Origin: Bradyrhizobium zhengyangense
GTDB taxonomy: Bacteria; Pseudomonadota; Alphaproteobacteria; Rhizobiales; Xanthobacteraceae
Reading direction: 5' to 3'
Length of the DNA: 64,000 bases
Assembly (NCBI RefSeq): GCF_022012435.1
Contig: NZ_JAKLUA010000001.1
Location: 1,426,001-1,490,000, forward strand
Of this stretch, positions 8,393-16,953 are shown in pieces. The position numbers were made by a program, and so were the translations under genes. Under the pieces are notes generated by a model, which saw only the letters and a program-made list of their open reading frames with translations, made no database searches and was not told the origin of the DNA. Position 1 is the first letter of the stretch. Each line of letters starts with the position of its first letter.

Positions 8393-9442
8393 TTACGGCA
8401 GATTGTCGCGAAGGAAGATGTCGATCCGGATGCGCTCCTGATCGGGGCTGATCGGCTCTTCCATGCAATGCGCCAGCAGCACCCGCGCGGCGGAGCGCGC
8501 CTCGTGGCCGGGATCCTGGTTGATGATCGCATCGAGCGTGCCGCGCACCAGGAAGCGCCGCGTATGCTGGGTCAGCTCATGGGTGATCCAGACCACGTCA
8601 CGCGCGCGGCCGGACGCCTCGAGTGCCTCGGCAATGCCGCGATTGCCGGCGCCGCAGCAGTAGATGCCGCGCAGGTCGGTATGGCGTTTCAGCAGCGCGG
8701 CGGTGAGCTCGCGCGTGCGCGCGCTGTCATCGCGGCCCTCGATGACCGGCAATGTCGCGAGGTTTGGATACTCGCTCGTCAATATCTGGTGGAAGCCGAA
8801 CTGCCGCTCGGTGTGATCGCGCAGCGACAACGATCCCGCGATGACGGCAACCTTGCCCTCGCGGGCGGCAAGAAAGCGCCCCATCAGCGTTGCCGCGGTT
8901 CGGCCTGCGGCCGGATTGTCGATGCCGACATAGTGCAGACGGCGCGAGCTCGGCGCGTCCGACACGAGGGTCACTACGGCGACCCCGCGCGCGGTGAGTT
9001 CGTCGATCGCGTCGCGTACCTTCGGATGGTCGAGTGCGACCACGGCGACCCCCTGATAGACCGGCGACAAATCATCCAGCGCGCCGGCGAGGACATCAGG
9101 ATCGAACACGTCGACGTGGAGGATGTCGATGAAGCCGCGCTGGCCGGCAAGCCAGTCGGCGGCGCGCTGGACCTGCTCGGACAAATTGGTCATGAAGCTG
9201 TTGCTGCCGGTCGGCAGCACGAAGGCGAAACGAAACGACTGTCCGCGGGCGAGGCGCGCAGCAGCGACGTCGGCACGATAGCCGAGTTTTGCCACCGCCG
9301 CCTCGACACGCGCGACGGTCTTGGCGCGCACGCCCTCCCGCCGGTTGACGACGCGATCGACGGTGGCGAGCGAAACCCCCGCGGCGCGCGCGACATCCTC
9401 GAGCGTGGCGCGAACCATGGGCTGGGTCGCGCCTTCAGTCAT
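8393..9442 (-). CDS. LacI family transcriptional regulator
   Basis: A 349-residue regulator. The N-terminal LacI helix-turn-helix reads ATLEDVARAAGVSLATVDRVV, the hinge follows near residue 50, and a periplasmic-binding-protein-like sensor domain fills the rest. The ATG at 9442 is preferred over a GTG at 9457 because it overlaps the ThuA stop (ATGA). It is the last gene of the sugar operon and probably an autoregulating repressor responding to the imported sugar or its keto derivative. Confidence 0.85.
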   Translation of the reverse strand: MTEGATQPMVRATLEDVARAAGVSLATVDRVVNRREGVRAKTVARVEAAVAKLGYRADVAAARLARGQSFRFAFVLPTGSNSFMTNLSEQVQRAADWLAGQRGFIDILHVDVFDPDVLAGALDDLSPVYQGVAVVALDHPKVRDAIDELTARGVAVVTLVSDAPSSRRLHYVGIDNPAAGRTAATLMGRFLAAREGKVAVIAGSLSLRDHTERQFGFHQILTSEYPNLATLPVIEGRDDSARTRELTAALLKRHTDLRGIYCCGAGNRGIAEALEASGRARDVVWITHELTQHTRRFLVRGTLDAIINQDPGHEARSAARVLLAHCMEEPISPDQERIRIDIFLRDNLP

Positions 9443-10083
9443 TCGCGCGCCGCCCACAGCATGCCGCGGGTCATCAACGTCCGGATCTCCGGCACGTCGA
9501 GCTCGTAGGCGCGATGACCGAGCGAGGAATAGAACACCCTGCCCACGCCATATTGCTTCTTCCAGACCACCGGCATCACCACGCCATCGATCCAGGATGC
9601 GTGCTCGCCGGTAAACGTCGTCGTCGCCAGCACCTCAATCGCGGGGTCGACATGCATGTAATACTGCTCGGAACGATGCTCGAAGCTCTTCAGGCCCTTC
9701 ATGATGGGATCATCAGGCTTGGTCACGTCGACCTTGTAGTCGATGATGTTGCCGGGATGCGCGACCCATTGCCCGCCGCACATGAACTGGTAGTCGACGG
9801 AGTCACGGAACGCGTCGCACATGCCGCCATGATGACCGGCGAGCCCGACGCCGCTTCGCACCGCGGCGCAGAGATTGAGAGCGTCCGCCTTCTCGATCTT
9901 CGACATGGTGTAGATCGGGATGATCAGCGAGAGATCATGAATCCCGGGATCGCCGAATGCCTCGGTCGTCGTCTCGATCTGGACTTCGAAGCCTTCCGCC
10001 TTCAGCCAGCCGCGGATCATCGAGGCGCACAAATCCGGATCGTGTCCCGGCCAGCCGCCCCATACAATCAATGCCTTGCGCAT
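9439..10083 (-). CDS. thuA: ThuA domain protein (sugar utilisation)
   Basis: A 214-residue ThuA-like protein with a glutamine-amidotransferase-like fold; visible features are ALIVWGGWPGHDP at the start, a GLAGHHGGMCD turn and VVWKKQYGVGRVFYSSLGH near the end. The start at 10083 is preferred to the ATG at 10089 because GAGGG sits seven bases ahead of it. In Sinorhizobium ThuA and the Gfo/Idh enzyme ThuB act together on disaccharides such as trehalose; the same pairing occurs here. The assignment to trehalose specifically is not proven. Confidence 0.75.
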   Translation of the reverse strand: MRKALIVWGGWPGHDPDLCASMIRGWLKAEGFEVQIETTTEAFGDPGIHDLSLIIPIYTMSKIEKADALNLCAAVRSGVGLAGHHGGMCDAFRDSVDYQFMCGGQWVAHPGNIIDYKVDVTKPDDPIMKGLKSFEHRSEQYYMHVDPAIEVLATTTFTGEHASWIDGVVMPVVWKKQYGVGRVFYSSLGHRAYELDVPEIRTLMTRGMLWAARE

Positions 10084-10093
10084 GCTCATTCCC

Positions 10094-11191
10094 TCAGTCG
10101 ATCTGTCCGGTTTCACGTCCGGCCGGCAGCATCGCCGGCCGCTCGACGCGGTTTTCGATCTTGACCCGCCGTCCCTCGTCCGCCGAGATCTGGAACGCCT
10201 CCATCACCTCGAGCACATGGAAGGCCAGCGCGCCGCTGGCGCGGTGCGGCCGGTTGTTCAGGATCGCGGAAGCCATGTCGGCGACGCCGATCGAGCGGAA
10301 TTCGCCTTCGACATGACCGTGCGTCAACGGCATCGTCTCGAATTCGCCGCCGGTCTTGGCGACCTGCACTTCGCCGCCGAAGCGGTTCGGGTCGGGCACC
10401 AGCATGCTGCCCTTGTCGCCATAAATCTCGATCGGCGCGTGGCGGTGCTTCGGCACATCGAAGCTCATGGTGATCGAGACGACGGCCCCGCTCTCGAATT
10501 CGAGTGTGCCCGCGACGTGGGTCGCCACCTCGACCGGAATCAAGGCCCCGTTCATCGGCTGGCTGGTGACCAAACGCTCGGATCTCGGGCGCGCGGTCGA
10601 GCCCATCACACTGGCGACAGGCCCAAGCAGCTGCACGAGATCGGTGATGTAATACGGTCCCATGTCGAGCATCGGCCCGCCGCCGCGCAAATAGTAAAAG
10701 CCGGGCGCCGGATGCCAGCGCTCGTGGCCGGGGCAGCCGAAGAAGGCGCTGCCCGCCACGGGCGTGCCGATCGCGCCGTCGTCGATGAGCTTGCGCGCGG
10801 TCTGGTGCCCACCGCCGAGGAACGTGTCGGGCGCACAGCCGACGCGAAGGTTCTTCTGCGCGGCGAGATCCATCACCTTGCGGGCTTCCGCGACGTTGAT
10901 GCCGAGCGGCTTCTCGGAATGGACGTGCTTGCCGGCGTTCAGCACCGCGAGGCTGACATCGGTATGGGCGAGCGGCACGGTGAGATTGACGACGATCTCG
11001 ACGTCGTCGCGCTTGAGCAGCTGGTCGACCCGCATCGCCGGCAGGTTGAAGGCGGCCCCCTGGCGCTCCGCGACATCGCTCCGCATGTCGGCGAGCGCCC
11101 TCACCTCCATGACCGGAAAGCGCTGTGCTGCCTTGAGGTAAGCGGTGCTGATGACACCGCAGCCGATGATTCCGATGCCGACTTTTCTCAT
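10094..11191 (-). CDS. Gfo/Idh/MocA family oxidoreductase (ThuB-like)
   Basis: A 365-residue NAD(P)-dependent sugar dehydrogenase. The Rossmann motif is GIIGCGVISTAYLKAA and the catalytic Lys lies in HSEKPLG. Its length and position beside ThuA and a sugar importer fit a ThuB-like enzyme oxidising a disaccharide or glycoside to a keto-sugar. It lies 22 bases after the permease gene and its 3' end sits close to ThuA, so it belongs to the same operon. Confidence 0.8.
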   Translation of the reverse strand: MRKVGIGIIGCGVISTAYLKAAQRFPVMEVRALADMRSDVAERQGAAFNLPAMRVDQLLKRDDVEIVVNLTVPLAHTDVSLAVLNAGKHVHSEKPLGINVAEARKVMDLAAQKNLRVGCAPDTFLGGGHQTARKLIDDGAIGTPVAGSAFFGCPGHERWHPAPGFYYLRGGGPMLDMGPYYITDLVQLLGPVASVMGSTARPRSERLVTSQPMNGALIPVEVATHVAGTLEFESGAVVSITMSFDVPKHRHAPIEIYGDKGSMLVPDPNRFGGEVQVAKTGGEFETMPLTHGHVEGEFRSIGVADMASAILNNRPHRASGALAFHVLEVMEAFQISADEGRRVKIENRVERPAMLPAGRETGQID

Positions 11192-11213
11192 TTTTGTCTC
11201 CGTGAAGTCTTGT

Positions 11214-12062
11214 TCATCCCTTGACTGCGCCTGCCGTGAGGCCGGCGACGATATGCTTCTGCGCCAGCAGGAACAGAATGATCGTCGGCAGGATGGTGAG
11301 CGTGATGAAGGCGAGGATCAGGTGCCACTCGGACGAATATTCGCCCTGGTAAACCATGATGCCGAGCGGCCAGGGATAGAGCGCATCGGTGTTGAGCATT
11401 ACCAGCGGCAGCAGGTAGGCGTTCCAGCTGTTGACGAAGGTGATGGTGCCGACGGTCGCCAGGATCGGCCGCGACAGCGGCAGCGTCACGTAACGAAAGA
11501 ACTTGATGTAGCTGCAGCCATCGACCAGCGCGGCCTCCAGCAGTTCATAGGGAATGTCCTTGAAGAAGCGGCGCAGCAGCAGCACGCTCATGGCAAGGCT
11601 GAAGGCCACCTGCGGCAGCGCAACGCCGAAATAGGTATCGAGCAGGCCGAGATCGCGCACCTTGATGAACAGCGGCAGCACGGCGGTCGCCGCCGGAAAC
11701 AACAGGCCGAGCGTCAGATAGCTCAGCAGCATCGACGAGCCGAAGAACCTGACGTGGGCGAAGGTGAACGCCGCCATCGAGGCGACGATCAGCGTCAATG
11801 TCACCGTGAGGGTCGAGATGATCAGCGAATTGCGCAGGAGCTGCCAGTAGCGCCCCGAGAACAGGATGTCCGCATAGTTCTGCCACTCCCAATGCTGCGG
11901 CAGGCCGAACGGATTGACGCGTAATTCGCCGAGCGATTTGAAGCCGCCGAGCAAGGTCGCAAGCAGCGGCACCAGCACGAAGATGGCAACGATCCCGAGA
12001 AATGCCGCCTTGAACAGCACGGCGGGGTCGAACGGGGCGCGGGCAGTCTCGGCACTATTCAT
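11214..12062 (-). CDS. Carbohydrate ABC transporter permease (MalG-like)
   Basis: A 282-residue inner-membrane permease with about six hydrophobic helices and the conserved EAA loop (YELLEAALVDGCSYIKFF). The start at ATG 12062 overlaps the previous gene by eight bases; an upstream start at 12095 would add 11 residues with no membrane segment. It pairs with the adjacent permease to form the CUT1-type channel. No ATPase gene is present in this operon. Confidence 0.85.
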   Translation of the reverse strand: MNSAETARAPFDPAVLFKAAFLGIVAIFVLVPLLATLLGGFKSLGELRVNPFGLPQHWEWQNYADILFSGRYWQLLRNSLIISTLTVTLTLIVASMAAFTFAHVRFFGSSMLLSYLTLGLLFPAATAVLPLFIKVRDLGLLDTYFGVALPQVAFSLAMSVLLLRRFFKDIPYELLEAALVDGCSYIKFFRYVTLPLSRPILATVGTITFVNSWNAYLLPLVMLNTDALYPWPLGIMVYQGEYSSEWHLILAFITLTILPTIILFLLAQKHIVAGLTAGAVKG

Positions 12063-12996
12063 CGCGCATGAACCATCGCTTGTAGGTGAAGGCAAAGGTC
12101 ACGCAGATCGCGAACAGGATAACGCCGATGGCGCTGCCATAGCCGACCCGCATGCGCGAGATGCCGTTGTTGTAGAGGAAGCTGACCATGGTGTTCGAGG
12201 AATCCGCCGGCCCCCCGCGCGTCAGCGGCATCACGAGATCGAACAGCTGCAGCGAGCCGACGATGGCGAAGAACACCGAGAGCCGGATGGTCGGGTAGAG
12301 CAAGGGGATCACGACATGGCGCAAGGTTTGCGATCGCGTTGCGCCGTCGATCCGCGCCGCCTCGACCAGGGTCTTGTCGAGGCTCTGCAGCGCCGCGATG
12401 AACAGCATCATGTGGAAGCCGAAATACTTCCACACGATCACGATCAGCACCGCCAGCATCGCCGTGTCGGTCGAGGCCAACAGATGCGGCGGCTCGGCAC
12501 CGAAGGTGCGCCAGATCGATGCGACAAGTCCGTAGTCGCCGTCGTAGACGAAGGAGAAGATCAACCCGGTCGCGATCTCCGCCAGAATGTAGGGCATGAA
12601 GAACAGCATGCGCAGCGCCACCGCGCCGCGAAACTTCTCGGCCAGCATCAGGGCCAATGTCAGCGCCAGCGGCAGCTGGACCGCGAGCGAGACTGCGATG
12701 ATCAGCCCGTTGTTGCGCAGCGCGAGCCAGAACGCGCGCGTTTCCAAGACGAAGCGATAGTTATCGAAGCCGATCCAGTGGGTCGGCCTGCCGAAACCGT
12801 TCCAGTTGAAGCCCGAGTACCATGCCGCCTCGCCGATCGGCAGCACCACGAACAGCGTGAACAGCAGCAATGCCGGCGGCAGGAACAGGATCAGAACGGT
12901 GAAACGACTGTCCCAATGCGGGCCGCGGACCGCGGCCTGAGGAGCCGCCTCGCCGGCAACGCCGACCGGCGAGGTGATCGCCATCCGTCGCGCCAC
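12055..12996 (-). CDS. Sugar ABC transporter permease (MalF-like)
   Basis: A 313-residue membrane protein with about six transmembrane helices and an EAA loop (LVEAARIDGATRSQTLRHV). The GTG at 12996 follows the binding-protein stop closely; the ATG at 12984 is an equally possible start, as neither has a strong ribosome site. It forms the transmembrane pore with its downstream neighbour. Confidence 0.83.
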   Translation of the reverse strand: MARRMAITSPVGVAGEAAPQAAVRGPHWDSRFTVLILFLPPALLLFTLFVVLPIGEAAWYSGFNWNGFGRPTHWIGFDNYRFVLETRAFWLALRNNGLIIAVSLAVQLPLALTLALMLAEKFRGAVALRMLFFMPYILAEIATGLIFSFVYDGDYGLVASIWRTFGAEPPHLLASTDTAMLAVLIVIVWKYFGFHMMLFIAALQSLDKTLVEAARIDGATRSQTLRHVVIPLLYPTIRLSVFFAIVGSLQLFDLVMPLTRGGPADSSNTMVSFLYNNGISRMRVGYGSAIGVILFAICVTFAFTYKRWFMRDE

Positions 12997-12998
12997 CG

Positions 12999-14258
12999 TC
13001 AGTTACCCTGCTTGAACGCCGCTTCGATCGCTTTCGCCGCGTCCTGCGGGCTCATGCTGCCGCCGGCAATCTCCGCCGAGACGTCGTTGACGACGCGGCC
13101 GACCGAGGGGCCGAGGCTCTGGTCATAGAAGTTCTGATGGTAGTTCGACTTTGCGAGATTGGACGCGATCAGCTTCATGAAAGAATTGTTGAGACCGGCG
13201 TCCGCACCCTGCACCACGGGGATGATGTAGCTGCCCGCGGCAAGTTTCGTCTGCACGTCCTTGGAGATGAAGTATTTGAGGAAATCGACCGCCTCCTTCG
13301 GCGAGTCCTTGGTGACCAGCCAGCCTGTGATGCCGCCGAGCGTGTCCGTCGGCGCGCCCTTGCCGCCGGGCACGACAGGGAAATCGAACCAACAGATCTT
13401 GTCCTCGCTCAATCCGACCTTGTCGGCGGCCAGCGCGCGCTGCAAATTATAGACCGAGCTAATTGCGAGCGACATCGCAGCCTTGCCATCGCCGAAATAG
13501 CCTACCGCCTGAGGGTTCTTGAAGCCGAGGAAGCCGTTCTGGAACGGCTGGAGATCAACGAGCTGCTTGAACAGCTCGCCGGATTTCTGGAAGGTTTCGC
13601 CGGCGAAGCCGCCATTCTCGCCGCGCAATGCAGCGTCGAAGGCTGCCTTGCCACCGATCCGCACCGCAAGGTGGGTCCAGTAGAAGTGCAGCGGCCATTT
13701 GTCGGCGCCGCCGACCACGATCGGCGTCACGCCGGCTGCCTTGAGTGTCTTCACCGCGGCGAGCAGATCGTCCCACGTCTTGATGGCAGCGGGATCGACC
13801 TTCGCCTTGGCCATCAGATCCTTGTTGCAGATGAAGCCGACCTGCGACAGCGAAATGGGCAGGCCATAGACGTGGCCATTGCTGGTGAAGGCGGCGAGCG
13901 CCGCGGGCGTGATGCTGTCGCTATAGCCCTTCACCTGGTCCGTGATGTCTTCAAGAACGCCGGCGTCGATCTGCGTCTTCAACACGCCACCGGCCCAGCT
14001 GTAGATGATGTTCGGCCGATCCTTGGATTGCAGGATGGTCGGCAGCTTGGCCTTGTAGGCCTCGTTCTCGAGGAACTGCATCTCGACCTTCACGCCGGGA
14101 TGCGAGGCCTCATAGCTGCGCGCGACCTCCTCCCAGATCTTCACCTGGGCCGGATTGACCTCGATGTGGAGCCATTTCACGGTGGTGTCGGCTGCCGCGA
14201 CATTTGCGCCTAGCAGGCATGCAGCGAAGGCGAATCTCAGCTTCCCGAGCAGTCTCAT
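12999..14258 (-). CDS. Extracellular sugar-binding protein of ABC importer
   Basis: A 419-residue periplasmic binding protein of the family-1 (CUT1) type. It starts with a Sec signal (MRLLGKLRFAFAACLLGANVA, cut near AAADT). The ATG at 14258 has GGGAGG about six bases ahead, so it is preferred to a far upstream start. As first gene of a six-gene operon (binding protein, two permeases, Gfo/Idh, ThuA, LacI) it delivers the sugar that the dehydrogenase and ThuA process. Confidence 0.85.
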   Translation of the reverse strand: MRLLGKLRFAFAACLLGANVAAADTTVKWLHIEVNPAQVKIWEEVARSYEASHPGVKVEMQFLENEAYKAKLPTILQSKDRPNIIYSWAGGVLKTQIDAGVLEDITDQVKGYSDSITPAALAAFTSNGHVYGLPISLSQVGFICNKDLMAKAKVDPAAIKTWDDLLAAVKTLKAAGVTPIVVGGADKWPLHFYWTHLAVRIGGKAAFDAALRGENGGFAGETFQKSGELFKQLVDLQPFQNGFLGFKNPQAVGYFGDGKAAMSLAISSVYNLQRALAADKVGLSEDKICWFDFPVVPGGKGAPTDTLGGITGWLVTKDSPKEAVDFLKYFISKDVQTKLAAGSYIIPVVQGADAGLNNSFMKLIASNLAKSNYHQNFYDQSLGPSVGRVVNDVSAEIAGGSMSPQDAAKAIEAAFKQGN

Positions 14259-14381
14259 CACAACCTCCCAACGGCTTTTATTCTTTGGGCGCAATCCTGC
14301 CTTCAGTTTTTGAGGTACGCAACTAAAATTCTGACATATGGACCTCACGAGAGGAACGGCTAAGTTCCTGCGAAAGAATCG

Positions 14382-14399
14382 GGGCGGCCTTCGCCGCCC
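14382..14399 (+). other. Hairpin in the leader of the SDR gene
   Basis: GGGCGGC (14382-14388) and GCCGCCC (14393-14399) form a perfect seven-pair GC stem with a four-base loop, 24 bases before the SDR ATG at 14423. It lies in the divergent region between the binding-protein gene and the SDR gene. It may affect translation of the SDR gene or be chance in GC-rich DNA. Confidence 0.35.
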
Positions 14400-14422
14400 A
14401 TAACAAACTGAAAGGTTCCCCC

Positions 14423-15181
14423 ATGGCCGCCATCTATTCCGACCTCTCCGGCAAGGTTGTGCTCGTCACCGGAGGTGCCGCGGGAATTGGCGCTGCGATC
14501 GTGCGGCGCTTCGCGGAGCAGAAATCCAAGGTCGTGTTCTTTGACATCAAGGTCGAGGAGGGTCAGCGCCTGGCGCGCGAGCTGTCGGATCAAGGGCTGG
14601 CCGCGCATTTCCAGCGCGTCGACCTGACCGACATCCCGGCCCTGCGCGCCGGCGTCGAGGAGGCGCGCAAGGCACACGGCGCGATCAACATTTTGGTCAA
14701 CAACGCCGCGCATGACGAGCGGCACAAGACCGAGGAGATGACGCCCGAATATTGGGACGACCGCATCGCGGTGAACCTGAAGCATCAGTTCTTCGCGTCG
14801 CAGGCGGTGTTGCCTGACATGAAGGCGGCCAACGCGGGCGCCATCATCAATTTCGGCTCGGTGTCATGGATCGCCGGACAAGGCGGCATGGCAGCCTACA
14901 CCGCCAGCAAATCCGGCGTGATTGGGCTGACGCGCTCGCTGGCGCGCGACTACGGTCCCTACAACATCCGCGTGAACGCGATTGCACCGGGATGGATCAT
15001 GACCGAGCGCCAACTCGAGAAATGGATGACGCCGGCCGGCGAGGCCGAACTGCAGCAGCGCCAGTGCCTGAAGCGCCGGCTGGTGCCTGACGAGGTCGCG
15101 AAATTCACCCTCTTCCTCGCCTCCGACGAAGCCTCTGCCTGCACCGCCCAGCACTACATCGTCGACGGCGGCTGGGTCTGA
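14423..15181 (+). CDS. SDR family oxidoreductase, divergent to the sugar operon
   Basis: A 252-residue classical SDR. Cofactor motif TGGAAGIGAAI, NNAAHD segment, catalytic Ser in FGSVSW, and YTASKSG with Tyr and Lys. The ending (YIVDGGWV) is typical of sugar and acyl reductases of this family. Its divergent position next to the thu-like operon suggests a sugar or sugar-alcohol dehydrogenase in the same route, but the substrate is unknown. Confidence 0.8.
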   Translation: MAAIYSDLSGKVVLVTGGAAGIGAAIVRRFAEQKSKVVFFDIKVEEGQRLARELSDQGLAAHFQRVDLTDIPALRAGVEEARKAHGAINILVNNAAHDERHKTEEMTPEYWDDRIAVNLKHQFFASQAVLPDMKAANAGAIINFGSVSWIAGQGGMAAYTASKSGVIGLTRSLARDYGPYNIRVNAIAPGWIMTERQLEKWMTPAGEAELQQRQCLKRRLVPDEVAKFTLFLASDEASACTAQHYIVDGGWV

Positions 15182-15220
15182 GACGCTTGCCGCGCCCTGC
15201 GCACTCCGGCGAAAAGGCCG

Positions 15221-15994
15221 CTAGGACCGGGGCAGCGCGACGCCAGTCAGCTCGCGCAGCCTGTCGACCAGAGCGTCCTGAAAGGCGGGGTCCATGGATT
15301 CGCAGGCCGGCTCCTGCTGCTGCATATGATGCCAGTAGCGGCCGCTGACGAGCGCCGCGGGATCGTCGCTGACGGCGAGCCAGGTTTGCGTCTTCTGCCC
15401 CGTCGCGATATCGACCGGGGCGCCAGAGCCGCCCATCCTTGTCCGCGCCCAGCCGGGATCGACCGCGTTGCTCAGGACCTGCGGCCAGCGTCGCGCCAAC
15501 GCGAACGCGAGTGCGACGATTTGAAGCTTGCTCTCGGCGTAAGCGGTTGCCGAATCCCACGGCCTCTTCGCCCAGTCGAGGTCATTCAGCGACCGCTCTC
15601 CGCCGCGATGCAAGCCGCTGCTGAGATAGATCAATCTGGCGGGGCGCTCGATCAGCGCGGTCAACATATAAGGCGCAAGGGTGTTGATCGCGAATGTCGT
15701 CGCATGGCCTTCCGGAGTGGAGCCGCGACTCCGCTGTGCATAGACACCGGCGTTGTGGATGACCGCATCCATGCGCCCGATCGCGTTCACTTGATCCGCG
15801 ACGCCCTTCGTCTCGGCGCCGCTCTGGAGATCGCCGATTGCAACGCCCTCGGCGCGCGAGGCGAGGTCCTCGAGCGCCGCAGCGCGATCGACTGAGCGCG
15901 CGTGCAGCACCACACGGTGGCCCTGATCAAGGAGCGATTGTGCCGCCGCGCGGCCAAGCCCGTCCGTGCTGCCGGTGATGAAAACCATGGCCAT
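15221..15994 (-). CDS. SDR family NAD(P)-dependent oxidoreductase
   Basis: A 257-residue SDR. It has the TGSTDGLGRAA cofactor motif, HNAGVY, and YAESKLQ carrying the Tyr and Lys; the catalytic Ser is in YLSSGLH. This pattern resembles the retinol-dehydrogenase/WWOX-like branch rather than the sugar-type SDR next door. It is convergent with the 14423 gene, with 39 bases between their ends and no evident hairpin. Function is unassigned. Confidence 0.78.
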   Translation of the reverse strand: MAMVFITGSTDGLGRAAAQSLLDQGHRVVLHARSVDRAAALEDLASRAEGVAIGDLQSGAETKGVADQVNAIGRMDAVIHNAGVYAQRSRGSTPEGHATTFAINTLAPYMLTALIERPARLIYLSSGLHRGGERSLNDLDWAKRPWDSATAYAESKLQIVALAFALARRWPQVLSNAVDPGWARTRMGGSGAPVDIATGQKTQTWLAVSDDPAALVSGRYWHHMQQQEPACESMDPAFQDALVDRLRELTGVALPRS

Positions 15995-16038
15995 GTCGTG
16001 CCGCTCCGGACGTTTCAGAACTCAACAGCGTCCGCGTA

Positions 16039-16938
16039 TCAGGCCAGCCCCGCCGCCGTCAGGCTCTGCTTCAGATGGGCAACACCCTTTTTGGCATAGG
16101 TCAGCGGGTGTGCCTTCTGCGGGTCCTGCTCCGCTTCGACGACGATCCAACCGGAATAGCCCTTGAGTTCGCGGAAGACGGCGGGGTAGTCGACCATGCC
16201 GTCGCCGGGCACGGTGTAGACACCGAGCGCGCTGCCCTGCCCCAGCACTGCATCGAGGAAGCTCCAATCCTCGCGCCGCGCCTGCTCCATCACCGCCCGG
16301 CGCACGTCCTTGGCGTGGACATGGCTGATGCGGGCGCGATATTTTCGAGCCAGCGCGGCCGGATCGGCACCGCCCCAGGTGGCATGGCCGGTGTCGAGCA
16401 GGAGATGTGCGGCCTCGCCCGTCGACGCCATGAAGGCATCGATATCATCGGCGCTTTCGACGATGGTGCCAATGTGATGATGGTAGACCAGCCTGACGCC
16501 TTCGGCGAGCGTACGCTCCGCGACTTCAGTGATGCGGCGACCGAACTCCGCCCAGTCGCCTGCCTTCATCACCGGCCGCTGCGATAACGGCTTGCTGCGA
16601 TCGCCATGGATCGCATTCGAGGTCTCGGCGAAAACGAGGACTGATGATCCCATCGCCTTCAGGAGATCGAGATGCGGGCGCAGATGCCGCATCTCCTCGT
16701 CGGCATCGCGCCTCAGGAGTTCAGCCGAATACCAGCCGGAGATGCAGGCCATCCCGAAAGGCGCGAGCGCAGCCTTCAGGGCCTGCGGCTCGCGCGGAAA
16801 TTTGTGGCCGAGCTCCATGCCCACAAAGCCCGCCTCGCGTGCCTCGGCGAGGCACGTTTCGAGCGGTGTGTCGCCGCCAATCTCCTGGAGATCGTCGTTC
16901 GACCAGCCGATGGGGTTGGCGCCGATACGGATTGGCAT
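16039..16938 (-). CDS. iolE: Inosose dehydratase
   Basis: A 299-residue TIM-barrel enzyme of the IolE group, recognised by its opening (IGANPIGWSNDDLQEIGG), YHHHIGT, LLLDTGHATWGG and SHVHAKDVR segments, which supply the metal-binding residues. It dehydrates 2-keto-myo-inositol to the dione that IolD hydrolyses. It lies 15 bases downstream of iolD in the same operon. Length matches the family. Confidence 0.92.
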   Translation of the reverse strand: MPIRIGANPIGWSNDDLQEIGGDTPLETCLAEAREAGFVGMELGHKFPREPQALKAALAPFGMACISGWYSAELLRRDADEEMRHLRPHLDLLKAMGSSVLVFAETSNAIHGDRSKPLSQRPVMKAGDWAEFGRRITEVAERTLAEGVRLVYHHHIGTIVESADDIDAFMASTGEAAHLLLDTGHATWGGADPAALARKYRARISHVHAKDVRRAVMEQARREDWSFLDAVLGQGSALGVYTVPGDGMVDYPAVFRELKGYSGWIVVEAEQDPQKAHPLTYAKKGVAHLKQSLTAAGLA

Positions 16939-16953
16939 GTCGTCCTCACTCGA

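Noticed and set aside
14259..14422. LacI operator between the sugar operon and the SDR gene
   Set aside because: TGAGG and CCTCA arms are present, but the spacer is too long for a LacI site and no compact palindrome was convincing.
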